Shown in pieces: positions 5,726 to 5,755 of a DNA stretch of 5,755 nucleotides. The notes beneath the pieces were generated by a model, which searched no databases, was not told where the DNA came from, and saw only the letters and a list, made by a program, of their open reading frames with translations. Position 1 is the stretch's first letter. Every line of letters starts with the position of its first letter. The DNA is from Planctomycetota bacterium (lineage in GTDB: Bacteria; Planctomycetota; B15-G4), in contig QNBX01000231.1 in assembly GCA_003644265.1 (NCBI GenBank), positions 1-5,755 of the forward strand, in the 5' to 3' direction. The position numbers were made by a program, and so were the translations under genes.

Positions 5726-5755
5726 TTACGCCCCGTTCAGCTTGATGACTCCGTA
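5726..5755 (-). CDS. Partial C-terminus of upstream gene (possibly major capsid protein)
   Basis: Only ten codons are visible, ending YGVIKLNGA and a TAA stop 14 bases before the next ATG. The spacing, strand and following ribosome-binding site match the rest of the operon, so a gene end here is likely. A short hydrophobic-basic ending of this kind is common in HK97-fold capsid proteins, and the gene position, before decoration-like genes, would suit a major capsid gene. Ten open codons are weak evidence on their own and the identity is speculative. Confidence 0.5.
   Translation of the reverse strand, partial: YGVIKLNGA

Overview
The window is a tightly packed block of tailed-phage (or prophage) structural genes, all on the minus strand, so transcription runs from high to low coordinates. 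It holds eight complete genes and two partial ones. Gaps between genes are at most 14 bases, and neighbours often overlap by 1 or 4 bases. Purine-rich ribosome-binding sites usually lie inside or directly beside the previous stop codon. There is no room for an internal promoter or terminator and I saw none. No tRNA, CRISPR array, insertion sequence or attachment site was recognised. The many plus-strand reading frames are shadows of GC-rich coding sequence.

Layout in transcription order: (1) the last ten codons of an upstream gene, possibly the major capsid gene; (2) a 223-aa unrecognised protein with an N-terminal four-cysteine zinc-ribbon motif; (3) a 465-aa virion protein with a helical N-terminal region, a carbohydrate-binding-module-like beta-sandwich and a Pro-Thr repeat tail; (4) a 186-aa capsid-decoration-like protein, also ending in a Pro-Thr tail; (5) a 146-aa gp36/DUF1320-like head-tail connector; (6) a 214-aa Mu gpG-like virion morphogenesis protein, the firmest family call; (7) a 185-aa tail-tube-like protein; (8) a 78-aa small helical protein in the tail-chaperone position; (9) a 172-aa tail-terminator-like protein; (10) the first 216 residues of a coiled-coil protein that may be the tape measure. 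The order of head genes, then connectors, then tail tube, then tail assembly is normal for a tailed phage and supports the weaker individual calls.

The host is not identifiable from this window. The DNA is GC-rich. Pro-Thr tails of the form PTPTPTATPTPT are, from general knowledge, common in secreted proteins of Chloroflexota and some other GC-rich environmental bacteria, so such a host is a guess rather than a conclusion. The most unusual feature is that two consecutive virion genes both end in a Pro-Thr repeat tail, encoded by a degenerate hexanucleotide repeat that runs right up to the stop codon and the next gene's ribosome-binding site.
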